Shown here piece after piece: positions 8,839-16,506 of a DNA stretch of 37,412 nucleotides. Numbering within the stretch: the first letter of the stretch is position 1; each line of letters starts with the position of its first letter. The stretch covers positions 82,169 to 119,580 of the forward strand of contig NZ_BBUY01000004.1 in NCBI RefSeq assembly GCF_001590865.1, read 5' to 3'. Origin of the DNA: Streptomyces sp. NBRC 110611 (GTDB lineage: Bacteria; Actinomycetota; Actinomycetes; Streptomycetales; Streptomycetaceae). A program made the position numbers and the translations under genes. Below the pieces are notes generated by a model that was given only the letters and a program-made list of their open reading frames with translations, did not search any database and was not told the origin of the DNA.

Positions 8839-8910
8839 TCAGTGGCGCCAGGGCCCTCAGTGGTGCCAGGGCCCTCAGTGGTGCCAGGGCCCTCAGTGGT
8901 GCCAGGGCCC
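8839..8910 (-). repeat. 18-bp tandem repeat that duplicates a gene's last codons and stop
   Basis: On the minus strand four copies of GGGCCCTGGCACCACTGA lie head to tail at 8893-8910, 8875-8892, 8857-8874 and 8839-8856; the last has GGCGCC in place of GGCACC. The first copy encodes the C-terminal GPWHH plus TGA of the PhoX-like gene. The other three lie beyond the stop, each with an in-frame TGA. The GGGCCC cores are self-complementary and can pair into hairpins, so the array may also end transcription between the convergent genes. Confidence 0.9.
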
Positions 8911-10272
8911 GCGCACTGCGAACGTCGTCCCCGGCGTATAGCAGTTGACGTACATCGTCCGGTGGCCGGGCGAGAAGGTCACTCCGGCGAATTCGCCCCA
9001 CTCCGGCCTCTCCTGCGTGCCGATGTTCTGCCGGCCGCGGGCCATCGGATAGACCTCGCCGCGCCGGGTGAGGCCGAAGACATGCTGGGCGCCGTCGCCG
9101 TCCTCGCAGACCATCAGGCCGCCGCCGGGCGCGAGGCAGATGTTGTCGGGGGATTCGCCGGGGTGCTGGAGGTCGGTGCCGGGGCCGAAGACCACGACCT
9201 GGGTGAGCCGGTGCCGCCGGGGGTCGTACTTCCAGATCTGCCCGTAGTGGTCGGCCGCCGAGCCGTCGGCCCGGTGCGCGAAGCTGGAGACGAAGCAGAC
9301 GCTGGAACCGCCCCAGTAACAGCCCTCCAGCTTCTGCGCATGGGTGATGCCCCCGGGGCCGAAGTCCTGGAAGCGGATGGGGGTGCGGCGGGCGAGCGGG
9401 TCGGGCACGTCCACCCATGCGACGTGGTCGAAGGCGGTCCCGGGCTCCTGGATGGTGGACAGGTCGGGAACACCGGGTACCCGGAGCGCCTGGAGGCGGC
9501 CACCGGCCCGGAGCGAACCCCGGCCGCCCTTCGGCTGGTTCGGCAGGAAGCGGTAGAACAGGCCGAACGGCTTCTCGAAGGCATCCTCGGTCTCGTAGAC
9601 GATGCCGGTCCCGGGGTCCACGGCGATCGCCTCGTGCTGGAACCGGCCCATCGCGGTCAGCGGTACCGCACCGGTCCGGAGCGGATCGTGGGGATCGACC
9701 TCGAAGATGAAGCCATGGTCCTTGGTGTAGTTCTCGTCACCGGCCCGTAGCTCGGTCTCTTCGCAGGTCAGCCAGGTGTTCCAGGGGGTGGGGCCGCCCG
9801 CGCAGTTGGTGGAGGTGCCGGCGATGGCGACCCGTTCGGAGCGCACCGTGTCGTCCTCGTCCAGCTCCAGGACGGTGCAGCCGCCCTCGCCACCGGGGTC
9901 GTAGGTCAGCCCGGCGGCGTGCGGGACGGGGGAGCGGGAGTCCGTACGGTTCTCGTGGTTCCGGACGAGGCAGGTGCCGTGGGACCGGCGTCCGGGAGGA
10001 CCGGGGAAGGCCGCCATGCCGTCGCAGTTGCTGGGCACCTTCCCCTCCCCGGAGGGCAGCGGGTCGCCCTCCTTGGACAGCACCCGGTACCGGAAGCCTT
10101 TGGGCAGGTCGAGCAGACCGCCGGGGTCGGGGACCAGCGGGCCGTAGCCCCGCTTCCCCATGCCCTGGGCGGTGGCGCTCCCCGCGAAGATCTCCGTGAG
10201 GCTGCCGGAGAAGGCGACGGATACCCCCAACGCCCCGGTTCTCGCCAGGATCTGACGTCGTGTCGCGGACAT
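8893..10272 (-). CDS. Tat-exported PhoX-family (DUF839) phosphatase-like protein
   Basis: 459 aa. The N-terminus is a twin-arginine signal (ATRRQILARTGALGVSVAF), so the protein is exported folded. The rest matches the PhoX/DUF839 beta-propeller family: NCDGMAAFPGP, CLVRNHENR, GTSTNCAGGPTPWNTWLTCEE, FQHEAIAVDPGTGIVYETED, then FDHVAWVDV, EGCYWGG and PDNICLAPGGGLMVCEDGDG. PhoX enzymes are calcium/iron-dependent alkaline phosphatases whose acidic and Cys residues hold the metal cluster. The NCAGG and TCEE segments fit this, but activity is not proven from sequence. ATG at 10272 has GGGAGC 7 nt upstream. Confidence 0.9.
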   Translation of the reverse strand: MSATRRQILARTGALGVSVAFSGSLTEIFAGSATAQGMGKRGYGPLVPDPGGLLDLPKGFRYRVLSKEGDPLPSGEGKVPSNCDGMAAFPGPPGRRSHGTCLVRNHENRTDSRSPVPHAAGLTYDPGGEGGCTVLELDEDDTVRSERVAIAGTSTNCAGGPTPWNTWLTCEETELRAGDENYTKDHGFIFEVDPHDPLRTGAVPLTAMGRFQHEAIAVDPGTGIVYETEDAFEKPFGLFYRFLPNQPKGGRGSLRAGGRLQALRVPGVPDLSTIQEPGTAFDHVAWVDVPDPLARRTPIRFQDFGPGGITHAQKLEGCYWGGSSVCFVSSFAHRADGSAADHYGQIWKYDPRRHRLTQVVVFGPGTDLQHPGESPDNICLAPGGGLMVCEDGDGAQHVFGLTRRGEVYPMARGRQNIGTQERPEWGEFAGVTFSPGHRTMYVNCYTPGTTFAVRGPWHH

Positions 10273-10341
10273 GGGCTGCTCCCCGTTGGCGGAAAGTGAC
10301 GTGTCCCGCCTGTGGTACCACGCACCCGGCCCGCCGGGAAC

Positions 10342-11535
10342 CTACCGGGGCTCGCCGGTCGCCGGCGGCCTGATCGCCAGCGGCTTGGCGTCGCGGGCCA
10401 GTGCGGTCAGCCGGGAGATCGCCCGGAAGTACTTCTTCCGGTAGCCGCCGCGCAGCATCTCGTCGCTGAACAGCTCGTCGAAGGCCTTCCCGGAGGCCAA
10501 CACCGGCACCTCCCGGTCGTAGAGCCGGTCCGCGAGGACCACCAGTCGCAGTGCGGTGGACTGGTCGGGTACGGCCTGCACATCGGTGAGGCAGACCGCT
10601 TCGATGCCGTCGCACATCGCGCCGTAACGGCTGGGGTGCACCTTCGACAGATGCGTCAGCAGGGACGGGAAGTCGTCGAGCGAGGCGCCGGGCGTGCGGT
10701 ACGCCGCGCGGGTGACGGTCTCGTCGTCGTACGGGGCGGGCGCCTCGGGCAGACCACGGTGGCGGTAGTCCTCACCGTCGATGCGCAGCGGGCGGAAGTG
10801 GGCGCTCAGTCCCTGGATCTCGCGCAGGAAGTCGGCGGCGGCGAACCGGCCCTCGCCGAGCTTGCCGGGCAGGGTGTTGGAGGTGGCGGCCAGGGCCACA
10901 CCGTTGTCCACCAGCTTGCCGAGCAGGGTCGAGACCAGGACCGTGTCGCCCGGGTCGTCCAGCTCGAACTCGTCGATGCACAGCAGCTTGTGGTCACTGA
11001 GCGTACGGACGGTCTGCTGGAAGCCGAGCGCGCCGACCAGGTTGGTCAGCTCGACGAAGGTGCCGAAGGCCTTGCGCTCGGCCGGGGCGGGGGTGGCGTG
11101 CCACAGTGAGGCGAGCAGGTGGGTCTTGCCGACGCCGTAGCCGCCGTCCAGGTAGACGCCGCGGGGGCCCTTGGGGGCGGTGGCCTTCCTGGGGCTCCTG
11201 GCGAACCAGCGTCGCCGGCCGGCGGCCTTGCCGGTCCCGGTGCCCGCTCCGGCGTCGATGCTGTCCGCGAAGTCGCTCAGCACCTGCACGGCCTGGCCCT
11301 GGCTGGGCTGGTTGGCGTCCGGGATGTACGTGTCGAAGCGCGCGTCCTGGAAGCGCGGCGGGGGCACCATCTCGGCGACCAGGCGGTCGGCCGGGACGTG
11401 CGGGGCGCGGGCGGTGAGCGCGGCGGGGGAGGTGCCGGGGGAGCTGCCCGGGGAGGTGCCGTCCCCGCCGGCCGGCGGTCCGGCTACCGGGTCGGTCTGC
11501 GGGGAGGAGGGCGAGGAGGGCTGGGAAGGCGACAC
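10342..11535 (-). CDS. zapE: ZapE/AFG1-like AAA+ ATPase
   Basis: 397-aa P-loop ATPase of the AFG1/ZapE family (PF03969). In proteobacteria ZapE associates with the division ring; AFG1 is mitochondrial. After a 45-residue Ser/Pro-rich leader come RFDTYIPDANQPSQ, Walker A GGYGVGKTHL (about residue 130), the FVELTNLVGALGF segment, Walker B LLCIDEFELDD, and a sensor segment ATSNTLP. The GYRKKYFRAISRL stretch near the end is also family-typical. The GTG start at 11535 has GAGGAG about 15 nt upstream, rather far, so a start inside the leader is possible. Divergent from the RibD-like gene across 67 bp. Confidence 0.88.
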   Translation of the reverse strand: MSPSQPSSPSSPQTDPVAGPPAGGDGTSPGSSPGTSPAALTARAPHVPADRLVAEMVPPPRFQDARFDTYIPDANQPSQGQAVQVLSDFADSIDAGAGTGTGKAAGRRRWFARSPRKATAPKGPRGVYLDGGYGVGKTHLLASLWHATPAPAERKAFGTFVELTNLVGALGFQQTVRTLSDHKLLCIDEFELDDPGDTVLVSTLLGKLVDNGVALAATSNTLPGKLGEGRFAAADFLREIQGLSAHFRPLRIDGEDYRHRGLPEAPAPYDDETVTRAAYRTPGASLDDFPSLLTHLSKVHPSRYGAMCDGIEAVCLTDVQAVPDQSTALRLVVLADRLYDREVPVLASGKAFDELFSDEMLRGGYRKKYFRAISRLTALARDAKPLAIRPPATGEPR

Positions 11536-11602
11536 AGCTGTCCAGCCTATCTCCTCGCCGGTATCCGCCGGTCCGCCGAGCGAGGCATGTCACACTGCGG
11601 CC

Positions 11603-12505
11603 ATGCGACGCCTGTTTCCCCTCCCTGACCTGCTCGTACCCGGCCCCGGCGGTACGGCGCCCAGCGCCGGCGGCACGGCCCCCGGCTGTGGCGGAACGGC
11701 CTCCGGCTCCGGTGACACGGCCTCCGCGGCGGTGCCGACCGACCTCACCGACCGGGAGTGGACGCTGGACGAGCTGGCCGACGCCTACGCGTATCCGGGA
11801 GCGGACGACCCGGCACACGCGGGCCGCTCCGGGCCGTCCGCCCCCGTATGGCTGCGGGCCAACATGGTGTCGTCCATGGACGGCGCGGCCCACTACGAGG
11901 GCCGCTCGCAGCCGCTCTCCAGCGCGGCGGATATGCGGATCTTCGGGGTGCTGCGAGGCCTGGCGGATGCCGTGGTGGTCGGTGCGGAAACGGTTCGCCA
12001 GGAGGGTTACCGGCCGGCCCGCGCCCGGGAGGCGTTCGCCGCCCGCCGGGCCGCCGCCGGCCAGGCCCCGGCGCCCGCCATCGCCGTGGTGACCGCCGGT
12101 CTGGACCTGGACTTCACCCTCCCCCTCTTCACCGAGCCGCTCACCCCCACCCTCGTCCTGACGGGCGCCGGCGCACCGGCCGATCGGGTGGCGCAGGCCC
12201 GTGCGGCGGGCGCCGAGGTGCTGTTCGCCGGTGAGGGGCCGGGCGTCGATCCGGCGCGGGTGCCGGCGGTGCTGGCCGGACGGGGACACACCCGGCTGCT
12301 CACGGAGGGCGGGCCGAGGCTGCTGGGGCAGTTCGCGGCGGCCGGTGTGCTGGACGAGATGTGTCTGACGCTGGCACCGGTGGTCGCCGTCGGGGAGGCG
12401 CCGCGCATCATGAGCGGGCCGGCCGTCCCGGTTCCCGAGCGGTTCGCTCTGGCGTCCGTACTGGAGGAGGCCGGGTTCCTGTTCACTCGCTACCGCCGGT
12501 CCTGA
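11603..12505 (+). CDS. RibD C-terminal-domain pyrimidine reductase family protein
   Basis: 300 aa. From about residue 85 it matches the RibD reductase / dihydrofolate-reductase-like fold: WLRANMVSSMDGAAHYEGRSQPLSS, ADMRIFGVLRGLADAVVVGAETVRQEGY, then LLTEGGPRLLGQF and a C-terminal LDEMCLTLAP. It lacks the RibD deaminase domain, so riboflavin synthesis is not assured; NADPH-dependent reduction of a small heterocycle is the safe statement. The ATG at 11603 has no ribosome site. CACACT at 11591-11596 could be a -10 box giving a leaderless message. The N-terminus has a 21-bp repeat at 11648-11731. Confidence 0.82.
   Translation: MRRLFPLPDLLVPGPGGTAPSAGGTAPGCGGTASGSGDTASAAVPTDLTDREWTLDELADAYAYPGADDPAHAGRSGPSAPVWLRANMVSSMDGAAHYEGRSQPLSSAADMRIFGVLRGLADAVVVGAETVRQEGYRPARAREAFAARRAAAGQAPAPAIAVVTAGLDLDFTLPLFTEPLTPTLVLTGAGAPADRVAQARAAGAEVLFAGEGPGVDPARVPAVLAGRGHTRLLTEGGPRLLGQFAAAGVLDEMCLTLAPVVAVGEAPRIMSGPAVPVPERFALASVLEEAGFLFTRYRRS
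11648..11731 (+). repeat. 21-bp imperfect tandem repeat in the reductase N-terminus
   Basis: Four adjacent 21-nt units (11648, 11669, 11690, 11711) encode variants of GGTAPSA. The repeat lies ahead of the folded domain and is probably an unstructured linker. Confidence 0.75.
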
Positions 12506-12511
12506 CATTCG

Positions 12512-12530
12512 GCGGAATTATCTGTTCCGC
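12512..12530. terminator. Inverted repeat after the reductase gene
   Basis: GCGGAA (12512-12517) and TTCCGC (12525-12530) enclose the loop TTATCTG, 7 nt after the stop and followed by a T-rich stretch. It could be a weak terminator or an operator of the next gene. Confidence 0.45.
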
Positions 12531-12644
12531 TTAGCTTCCGTTGGGCACACTAAACCCCAACAGGTCCCGTGTGGCGACGGGGCAGGATGGTTTCTGTCGG
12601 GCGCCGCGCACCGCTGCGCCCCGAAGAGAAGAAGGGCGTCCGTC

Positions 12645-13130
12645 GTGTTCACGAGCGTATTGATGATCGAGAAGCCTCTGACGCCCGCCGACGTCGAGTT
12701 TGTGACCACCCTGCACGGCGACGACCGGATCTCGTTCGTCGTTCTCATGCAGCCCCGCGGCAAGCAGGACGTACTGCTCCGAGCCATCGACGACGTCGCC
12801 CTCGGCGAGTTCGACGACGCCGTACGGGAGGGGGGTGAACCGGCCGGCGAGGCCGCGGAGGCCCCGGCCCAACTCGCCCTCTCCCGGACCCTCCAGGCCC
12901 TGCGCGACGCCGGCGCCGAGGCCGTCGGGCAGGTGGTCGCGGACCACCCGCTGGACCTGCTGCGCACCGTCGTCGACGAGACCGGCGCGGACGAGGTCAT
13001 CGTGCTGACCGCCCCGCACTTCGTCGAGGAGTTCTTCCACCGCGACTGGGCCTCCCGCGCCCGCCACAAGGTCGGTGTGCCCGTGCTCAAACTCTTCTCG
13101 CACGCCGCGGACGACCAGCCTGCGAGCTGA
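12645..13130 (+). CDS. Conserved actinobacterial protein of unknown function (UspA-like size and layout)
   Basis: 161 aa, GTG start with GAAGAAGGG about 7 nt upstream. I do not recognise an enzymatic motif. It alternates hydrophobic strand-like stretches (ISFVVLMQP, DEVIVLTAP, GVPVLKLFSH) with amphipathic helices, including LSRTLQALRDAGAEAVGQVVADHP. This order suggests a Rossmann-like, universal-stress-protein-type fold. Relatives in Streptomyces are, to my recollection, often labelled indole-3-glycerol phosphate synthase. The protein is far too short and lacks that enzyme's barrel motifs, so I do not accept the label. It sits alone between two unrelated genes. Confidence 0.7.
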   Translation: MFTSVLMIEKPLTPADVEFVTTLHGDDRISFVVLMQPRGKQDVLLRAIDDVALGEFDDAVREGGEPAGEAAEAPAQLALSRTLQALRDAGAEAVGQVVADHPLDLLRTVVDETGADEVIVLTAPHFVEEFFHRDWASRARHKVGVPVLKLFSHAADDQPAS

Positions 13131-13212
13131 CCGCGACGGGCCCGGGGCGGTGGCCGGCGCCCGTCCCCGTCACCCGAGAGCTTCCTCGGGGATCCAAGAG
13201 CTCCCTTGAGGA

Positions 13213-13282
13213 CCCAAGAGATTTCTTGGGGTTATGCAAGAAAACCAAAGGATTGACTTGATCTGCCGGTCTCGCCGATGAT
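13213..13282 (+). promoter_or_regulatory. Promoter and palindromic operator of panE
   Basis: TTGACT (13253-13258) and GATGAT (13277-13282) are separated by 18 bp, a good vegetative promoter. Upstream is a hairpin or operator: CCCAAGA (13213-13219) and TCTTGGG (13224-13230) around GATT. The half-site CCAAGAG also occurs 20 bp earlier (13194-13200), so there may be two helically phased binding sites. Confidence 0.55.
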
Positions 13283-13390
13283 CATTCCGGGCCCAGGGCG
13301 GCAACCCGTTCCCGCCCCCGCTGCCGAGTCCGGAAACGGCTGAGGCGACGGGACGGGTGCCGACCCGCAACCTGGAGAGGACGCCCGGCC

Positions 13391-14317
13391 ATGCAGCACA
13401 GCGGAGCAGCACCGCTCACCGGCGGTTTCGCAGGACCGCACGCACCCGTCCGGACCGTCGCCGTGCTCGGCCCCGGAGGGATCGGCGGCCTGCTCGCGGC
13501 GCTGCTCTCGCGCGCCGGACACCGCGTGATCTGCCTCGCGGGCGAGGAGACCGTCCGCACACTGCGCCGGAGCGGGCTCCGGATACGCAGCGGCCGGTAC
13601 GGCGCCTTCACGGCCGACGTCGAGGCGGACACCGCGTTGCGGGAGCCCGTAGACCTGTGCCTGGTGACGGTCAAGCACACCGCGCTGGACGCGGCGCTCG
13701 ACCGGGTTTCGCCCCAGGCCCTCGGCGACGGCCTCGTCCTGCCCCTGCTCAACGGCGTCGAGCATCCGGCTGTCCTGCGCGCACGCTACGGCGCGCACCG
13801 GGTCGTCCCGGCCGCGATCCGCGTCGAGTCCACCCGCACGGCCCCCGGTGTGATCGAACACGGCAGCCCGTTCACCGAGATCGACCTGGCCGGCCCGCGG
13901 GAGCGCCTCGACCCGCTCGCCGCACTGCTCACGGCCGCCGGTGCGGACACCCGCGTCATGCCGGACGAGAACACCGTCCTCTGGGGCAAGCTGGCGTTCC
14001 TGGCCCCCTTCGCCCTGCTCACCACCCGCTACCGGCTGCCCATCGGCACGATCCGCACCGAACGGCGCGCGGAGCTGGCCGCCCTGGTCGAGGAGACCAC
14101 CGCCGTGAGCCGGGCGTGTGGCGGTCCGGCGGACGCCGCCCAGGTCCTGGCGCGCTATGACGCGTTCCCGGCCGGCAGTAAGTCGTCCATGCAACGCGAC
14201 GCCGAAGCGGGCCGTCCGCTGGAGCTCGACGCGATCGGCGGAGCCCTGCTCCGGGCAGCCGAGCGACACGGCATCCCCGCGCCGCTCGCGACGCGGCTCG
14301 TGGCGGAGACGGCGTAG
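13391..14317 (+). CDS. panE: 2-dehydropantoate 2-reductase (ketopantoate reductase)
   Basis: 308 aa. It reduces ketopantoate with NADPH in pantothenate/CoA synthesis, or is a paralogue acting on a similar keto acid. The N-terminal Rossmann motif is VAVLGPGGIGGLLAALLSRAGH, with LVTVKHTALDAAL and LPLLNGVEHP as further family segments. The C-terminal helical domain has NTVLWGKLAFLAPFALLT with the catalytic-region lysine, and SSMQRDAEAGRPLELDAIGG, which is characteristic of PanE. The ATG at 13391 follows GAGAGGA at about 10 nt. Monocistronic by context. Confidence 0.9.
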   Translation: MQHSGAAPLTGGFAGPHAPVRTVAVLGPGGIGGLLAALLSRAGHRVICLAGEETVRTLRRSGLRIRSGRYGAFTADVEADTALREPVDLCLVTVKHTALDAALDRVSPQALGDGLVLPLLNGVEHPAVLRARYGAHRVVPAAIRVESTRTAPGVIEHGSPFTEIDLAGPRERLDPLAALLTAAGADTRVMPDENTVLWGKLAFLAPFALLTTRYRLPIGTIRTERRAELAALVEETTAVSRACGGPADAAQVLARYDAFPAGSKSSMQRDAEAGRPLELDAIGGALLRAAERHGIPAPLATRLVAETA

Positions 14318-14497
14318 CTGCTCATGGCGGACAGGGCGTAACTGGGGTCGGTACAGCCGGAGTTCACGGCCGACGAGGCCGGCGGGGCCGGTGGCTCATC
14401 GGCATTTCAGCGAGGTTTCATCGGCGGTGGCTAGCGTCGCGCGGACATCGGCGGTCTCGTCGTCACTGCGCGAACCGCTCGGTGTTCTGTAGCGAGG

Positions 14498-14577
14498 ACG
14501 TGCCTGTACAGCGAGGACGTGCCGCTGTCGGAGTACGTGCCGCTGCGGCAGGACGTGCCGCCGCAGGAGCACGTGCC
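14498..14577 (+). repeat. Direct repeats just upstream of the esterase ribosome site
   Basis: The core ACGTGCC recurs at 14498, 14517, 14535, 14553 and 14571, so at spacings of 19, 18, 18 and 18 nt. Each is usually preceded by GAGG or GAG. The array ends about 10 nt before the ribosome site CAGGAGG (14589). Read in frame from 14519 it would add repeated Val-Pro-Leu hexapeptides to the esterase. I treat it as untranslated because the strong ribosome site comes later. The rest of 14318-14597 shows no gene. Confidence 0.75.
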
Positions 14578-14596
14578 ACTTTCCGACCAGGAGGTC

Positions 14597-15595
14597 ATGG
14601 TGAGCGAGCACCACCCCACCCGCAGGGGGATCCTGAAGGCCGTCGGCGGGCTCTCCGCGGCGATGGCTCTCGGAGGCGGGAGCGTCGTGGCGACGGCGTC
14701 GCAGGCCGGTGCGGCCGACGGCGGTGCCGGGCTGCGCGTCAAGGAGCGCAACGAGGAAGACCCCCGTATGTGGTACTACCGGTTCGAGACCGACGCCATC
14801 GGCTGGGACATCGGACCCGCCGTCAACGTCCTGCTCCCGGACGACTACCACAGCAGCGGACGCACCTACCCGGTCCTCTACCTGTTCCACGGCGGTCTGG
14901 GCGATTTCATGGAATGGGACCGGGCGGCGGAAGGAGGCATCCGCGCCTACACCGCCGGCCGGCCGCTCATCGTGGTCATGCCCGACGGCGGGCAGGCGGG
15001 CTGGTACTCCGATCCGGTCAGCTCCAACGTGGGCCCCCGGAACTGGGAGACCTTCCATATGCACCAGTTGCTCCCGTGGATCGAGGGGAACTTCCGGACG
15101 TACGCCGAGCCGGACGGCCGCGCCGTCGCCGGGTTCTCGATGGGCGGCTTCGGGGCGCTGAAGTACGCGGTCAAGTACCCCGACCGGTTCGCCTCGGTGA
15201 GCGCCCACTCCGGCCCGCCCAGCCTGCGCGGCGACCTCGGTGCCGTCGCCCACTGGGCCAACGTGTCCTCCGCGGTGAAGGACCTGGCAGGCGGCACGAT
15301 CTACGGCGAACCGTGGGACGAGGCAAAGGTCAGCGCCGACAACCCGATGGAGCACATCGAGAGCTTCCGGGACAAGCGGATCTTCCTGGTCGCCGGCACC
15401 AGCCCCGACCCGACGGACCCGTTCGGCTGGGGCAACGAGACCGAAGTCCTCCGCGGCCAGCGGGAGTTCAAAGCCGCCCTCGACGGCGCCGGCATCCGGC
15501 ACGAGTCGTACGAGGACGGCGGCGGACACTTCCCCCGCCCCGACCGGGTCAGGGCCGACATCGAGGGCATCGTCGACCGGCTCCGCAAGGCGTAG
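14597..15595 (+). CDS. Tat-exported esterase (esterase D / antigen-85 type alpha/beta hydrolase)
   Basis: 332 aa. A twin-arginine signal (HPTRRGILKAVGGLSAAMALG) is followed by an Ala-rich cleavage region. The hydrolase has VLYLFHGGLGDF (oxyanion loop), the nucleophile elbow GFSMGGFGALKYAVKYPDRF, an acid candidate in AGTSPDPTDP and the histidine in EDGGGHFPRPD. This arrangement matches the PF00756 esterase family, which includes cell-wall acyltransferases; the substrate is unknown. The ATG at 14597 follows AGGAGG at a good distance; GTG at 14600 is an alternative. Convergent with the ABC genes. Confidence 0.87.
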   Translation: MVSEHHPTRRGILKAVGGLSAAMALGGGSVVATASQAGAADGGAGLRVKERNEEDPRMWYYRFETDAIGWDIGPAVNVLLPDDYHSSGRTYPVLYLFHGGLGDFMEWDRAAEGGIRAYTAGRPLIVVMPDGGQAGWYSDPVSSNVGPRNWETFHMHQLLPWIEGNFRTYAEPDGRAVAGFSMGGFGALKYAVKYPDRFASVSAHSGPPSLRGDLGAVAHWANVSSAVKDLAGGTIYGEPWDEAKVSADNPMEHIESFRDKRIFLVAGTSPDPTDPFGWGNETEVLRGQREFKAALDGAGIRHESYEDGGGHFPRPDRVRADIEGIVDRLRKA

Positions 15596-15596
15596 C

Positions 15597-15635
15597 GGCG
15601 CGGGCCGCAGCACCTCCGGCCGCTGCGGCCGCGCC
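15597..15635. terminator. Terminator between the esterase and ABC ATPase genes
   Basis: A long GC-rich inverted repeat: about 14 bp with one bulge, left arm 15597-15611, loop 15612-15621, right arm 15622-15635. It starts 2 nt after the esterase stop and lies between convergent genes. Confidence 0.65.
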
Positions 15636-15708
15636 CGCCCCCTACGCCCCGTACCGCCCGCACGCCCGTACGCCCGCGGTCCACGGCCGGGCCGTGTGCC
15701 CCCGAGGT

Positions 15709-16506
15709 CTACGGCCGGGCGGCGCCTGCCCGAGGGTGCAGCCGGCCGTCCCGTACCTCGGCGATCTCGTCGGCCGCGTCCAGATGGGTGTGGTCGTGGG
15801 TGACCAGCACCGTGGCGGTGGCCCGCTGGTGGGTGAGGATCCGCAGCAGATCGAGGACCGCGGCGCCGCGTTCGTGGTCCAGGGCGCTGGTCGGCTCGTC
15901 CACGAGCAGTACGGCGGGGTCGTTCATCAGCGCGCGGGCGATGTTGACGCGCTGGCGCTGACCGCCCGAGAGCTGATGCGGCCGCCGGTCGGCCTGGCCC
16001 TCCAGGCCGACCGCCGCCAGCAGCTCCAGCGCCCGGGACCGCGCCTCGCGGGCGGAGCCACCGTCGAGATGCGCCATCACCTGCAGCTGTTCGGCGGCCG
16101 TCAGCGAAGGCAGCAGATTCGGCTGCTGGAAGACCGTGCCGATCCGGGCGCGGCGCAGCGCCGTCAGTTCGGCGCGGCCGAGGCCCGTGGTGTCCGTGCC
16201 GTCGATCACCACCCGTCCGCGGTCCGGGCGGATCAGCGTCGCGGCGACCGCGAGCAGGCTGGACTTCCCGGAACCGGACGGGCCGATCACGGCGGTCAGA
16301 CACCCGGCGGGTACGGAGAGCGAGACCTCGTCCAGTGCGGTCAGCCGGGCGTCGCCGTCGGGGTAGGTGAGGGTGACATCGGTCAGTTCAAGGCGTGCCG
16401 AGGTCGCCGGACCACCCGGGCTCGTCGGATTCATCGGATGCGTTCGACCCATCGGACCCATCGGGCTCATGGTGTTCGTCGGGTTCGTCGGGCTCATGGG
16501 GCTCAT
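15709..16506 (-). CDS. MacB-type ABC transporter ATP-binding protein
   Basis: 265 aa. Walker A GPSGSGKSS, Q-loop QQPNLLPSLTA, signature LSGGQRQRVNIARAL, Walker B VLLVDEPTSALD and H-loop LVTHDHTHLDAADEI are all present, the set expected for LolD/MacB/FtsE-like proteins that work with FtsX-type permeases. The ATG at 16506 overlaps the permease stop (ATGA). The first 33 residues are eleven Xaa-Xaa-Pro-like triplets, mostly Met-Ser-Pro or Thr-Asn-Pro. Several are Met codons, so a start nearer 16410 is possible. It acts with the upstream permease and is probably controlled by the divergent two-component pair. Confidence 0.9.
   Translation of the reverse strand: MSPMSPTNPTNTMSPMGPMGRTHPMNPTSPGGPATSARLELTDVTLTYPDGDARLTALDEVSLSVPAGCLTAVIGPSGSGKSSLLAVAATLIRPDRGRVVIDGTDTTGLGRAELTALRRARIGTVFQQPNLLPSLTAAEQLQVMAHLDGGSAREARSRALELLAAVGLEGQADRRPHQLSGGQRQRVNIARALMNDPAVLLVDEPTSALDHERGAAVLDLLRILTHQRATATVLVTHDHTHLDAADEIAEVRDGRLHPRAGAARP
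16408..16506 (-). repeat. 9-bp tandem repeat at the start of the ABC ATPase gene
   Basis: Eleven consecutive 9-nt units of the type ATGAGCCCG encode Met/Thr-Ser/Gly/Asn-Pro. The units carry six candidate start codons and preserve the reading frame. Confidence 0.75.

Noticed and set aside
8839..8910. CRISPR array
   Set aside because: Copies are contiguous 18-bp units without spacers; they are a tandem repeat.
12645..13130. Indole-3-glycerol phosphate synthase
   Set aside because: Too short and without the barrel phosphate-binding or catalytic motifs.
14498..14577. CRISPR or iteron origin
   Set aside because: Units are adjacent with no spacers, and no replication or Cas gene is near.
14396..16303. 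Minus-strand frame with repeated His-Val-Leu segments opposite the esterase
   Set aside because: The repeats are the complement of the 18-bp DNA repeats; the rest is shadow of the esterase and ATPase genes.
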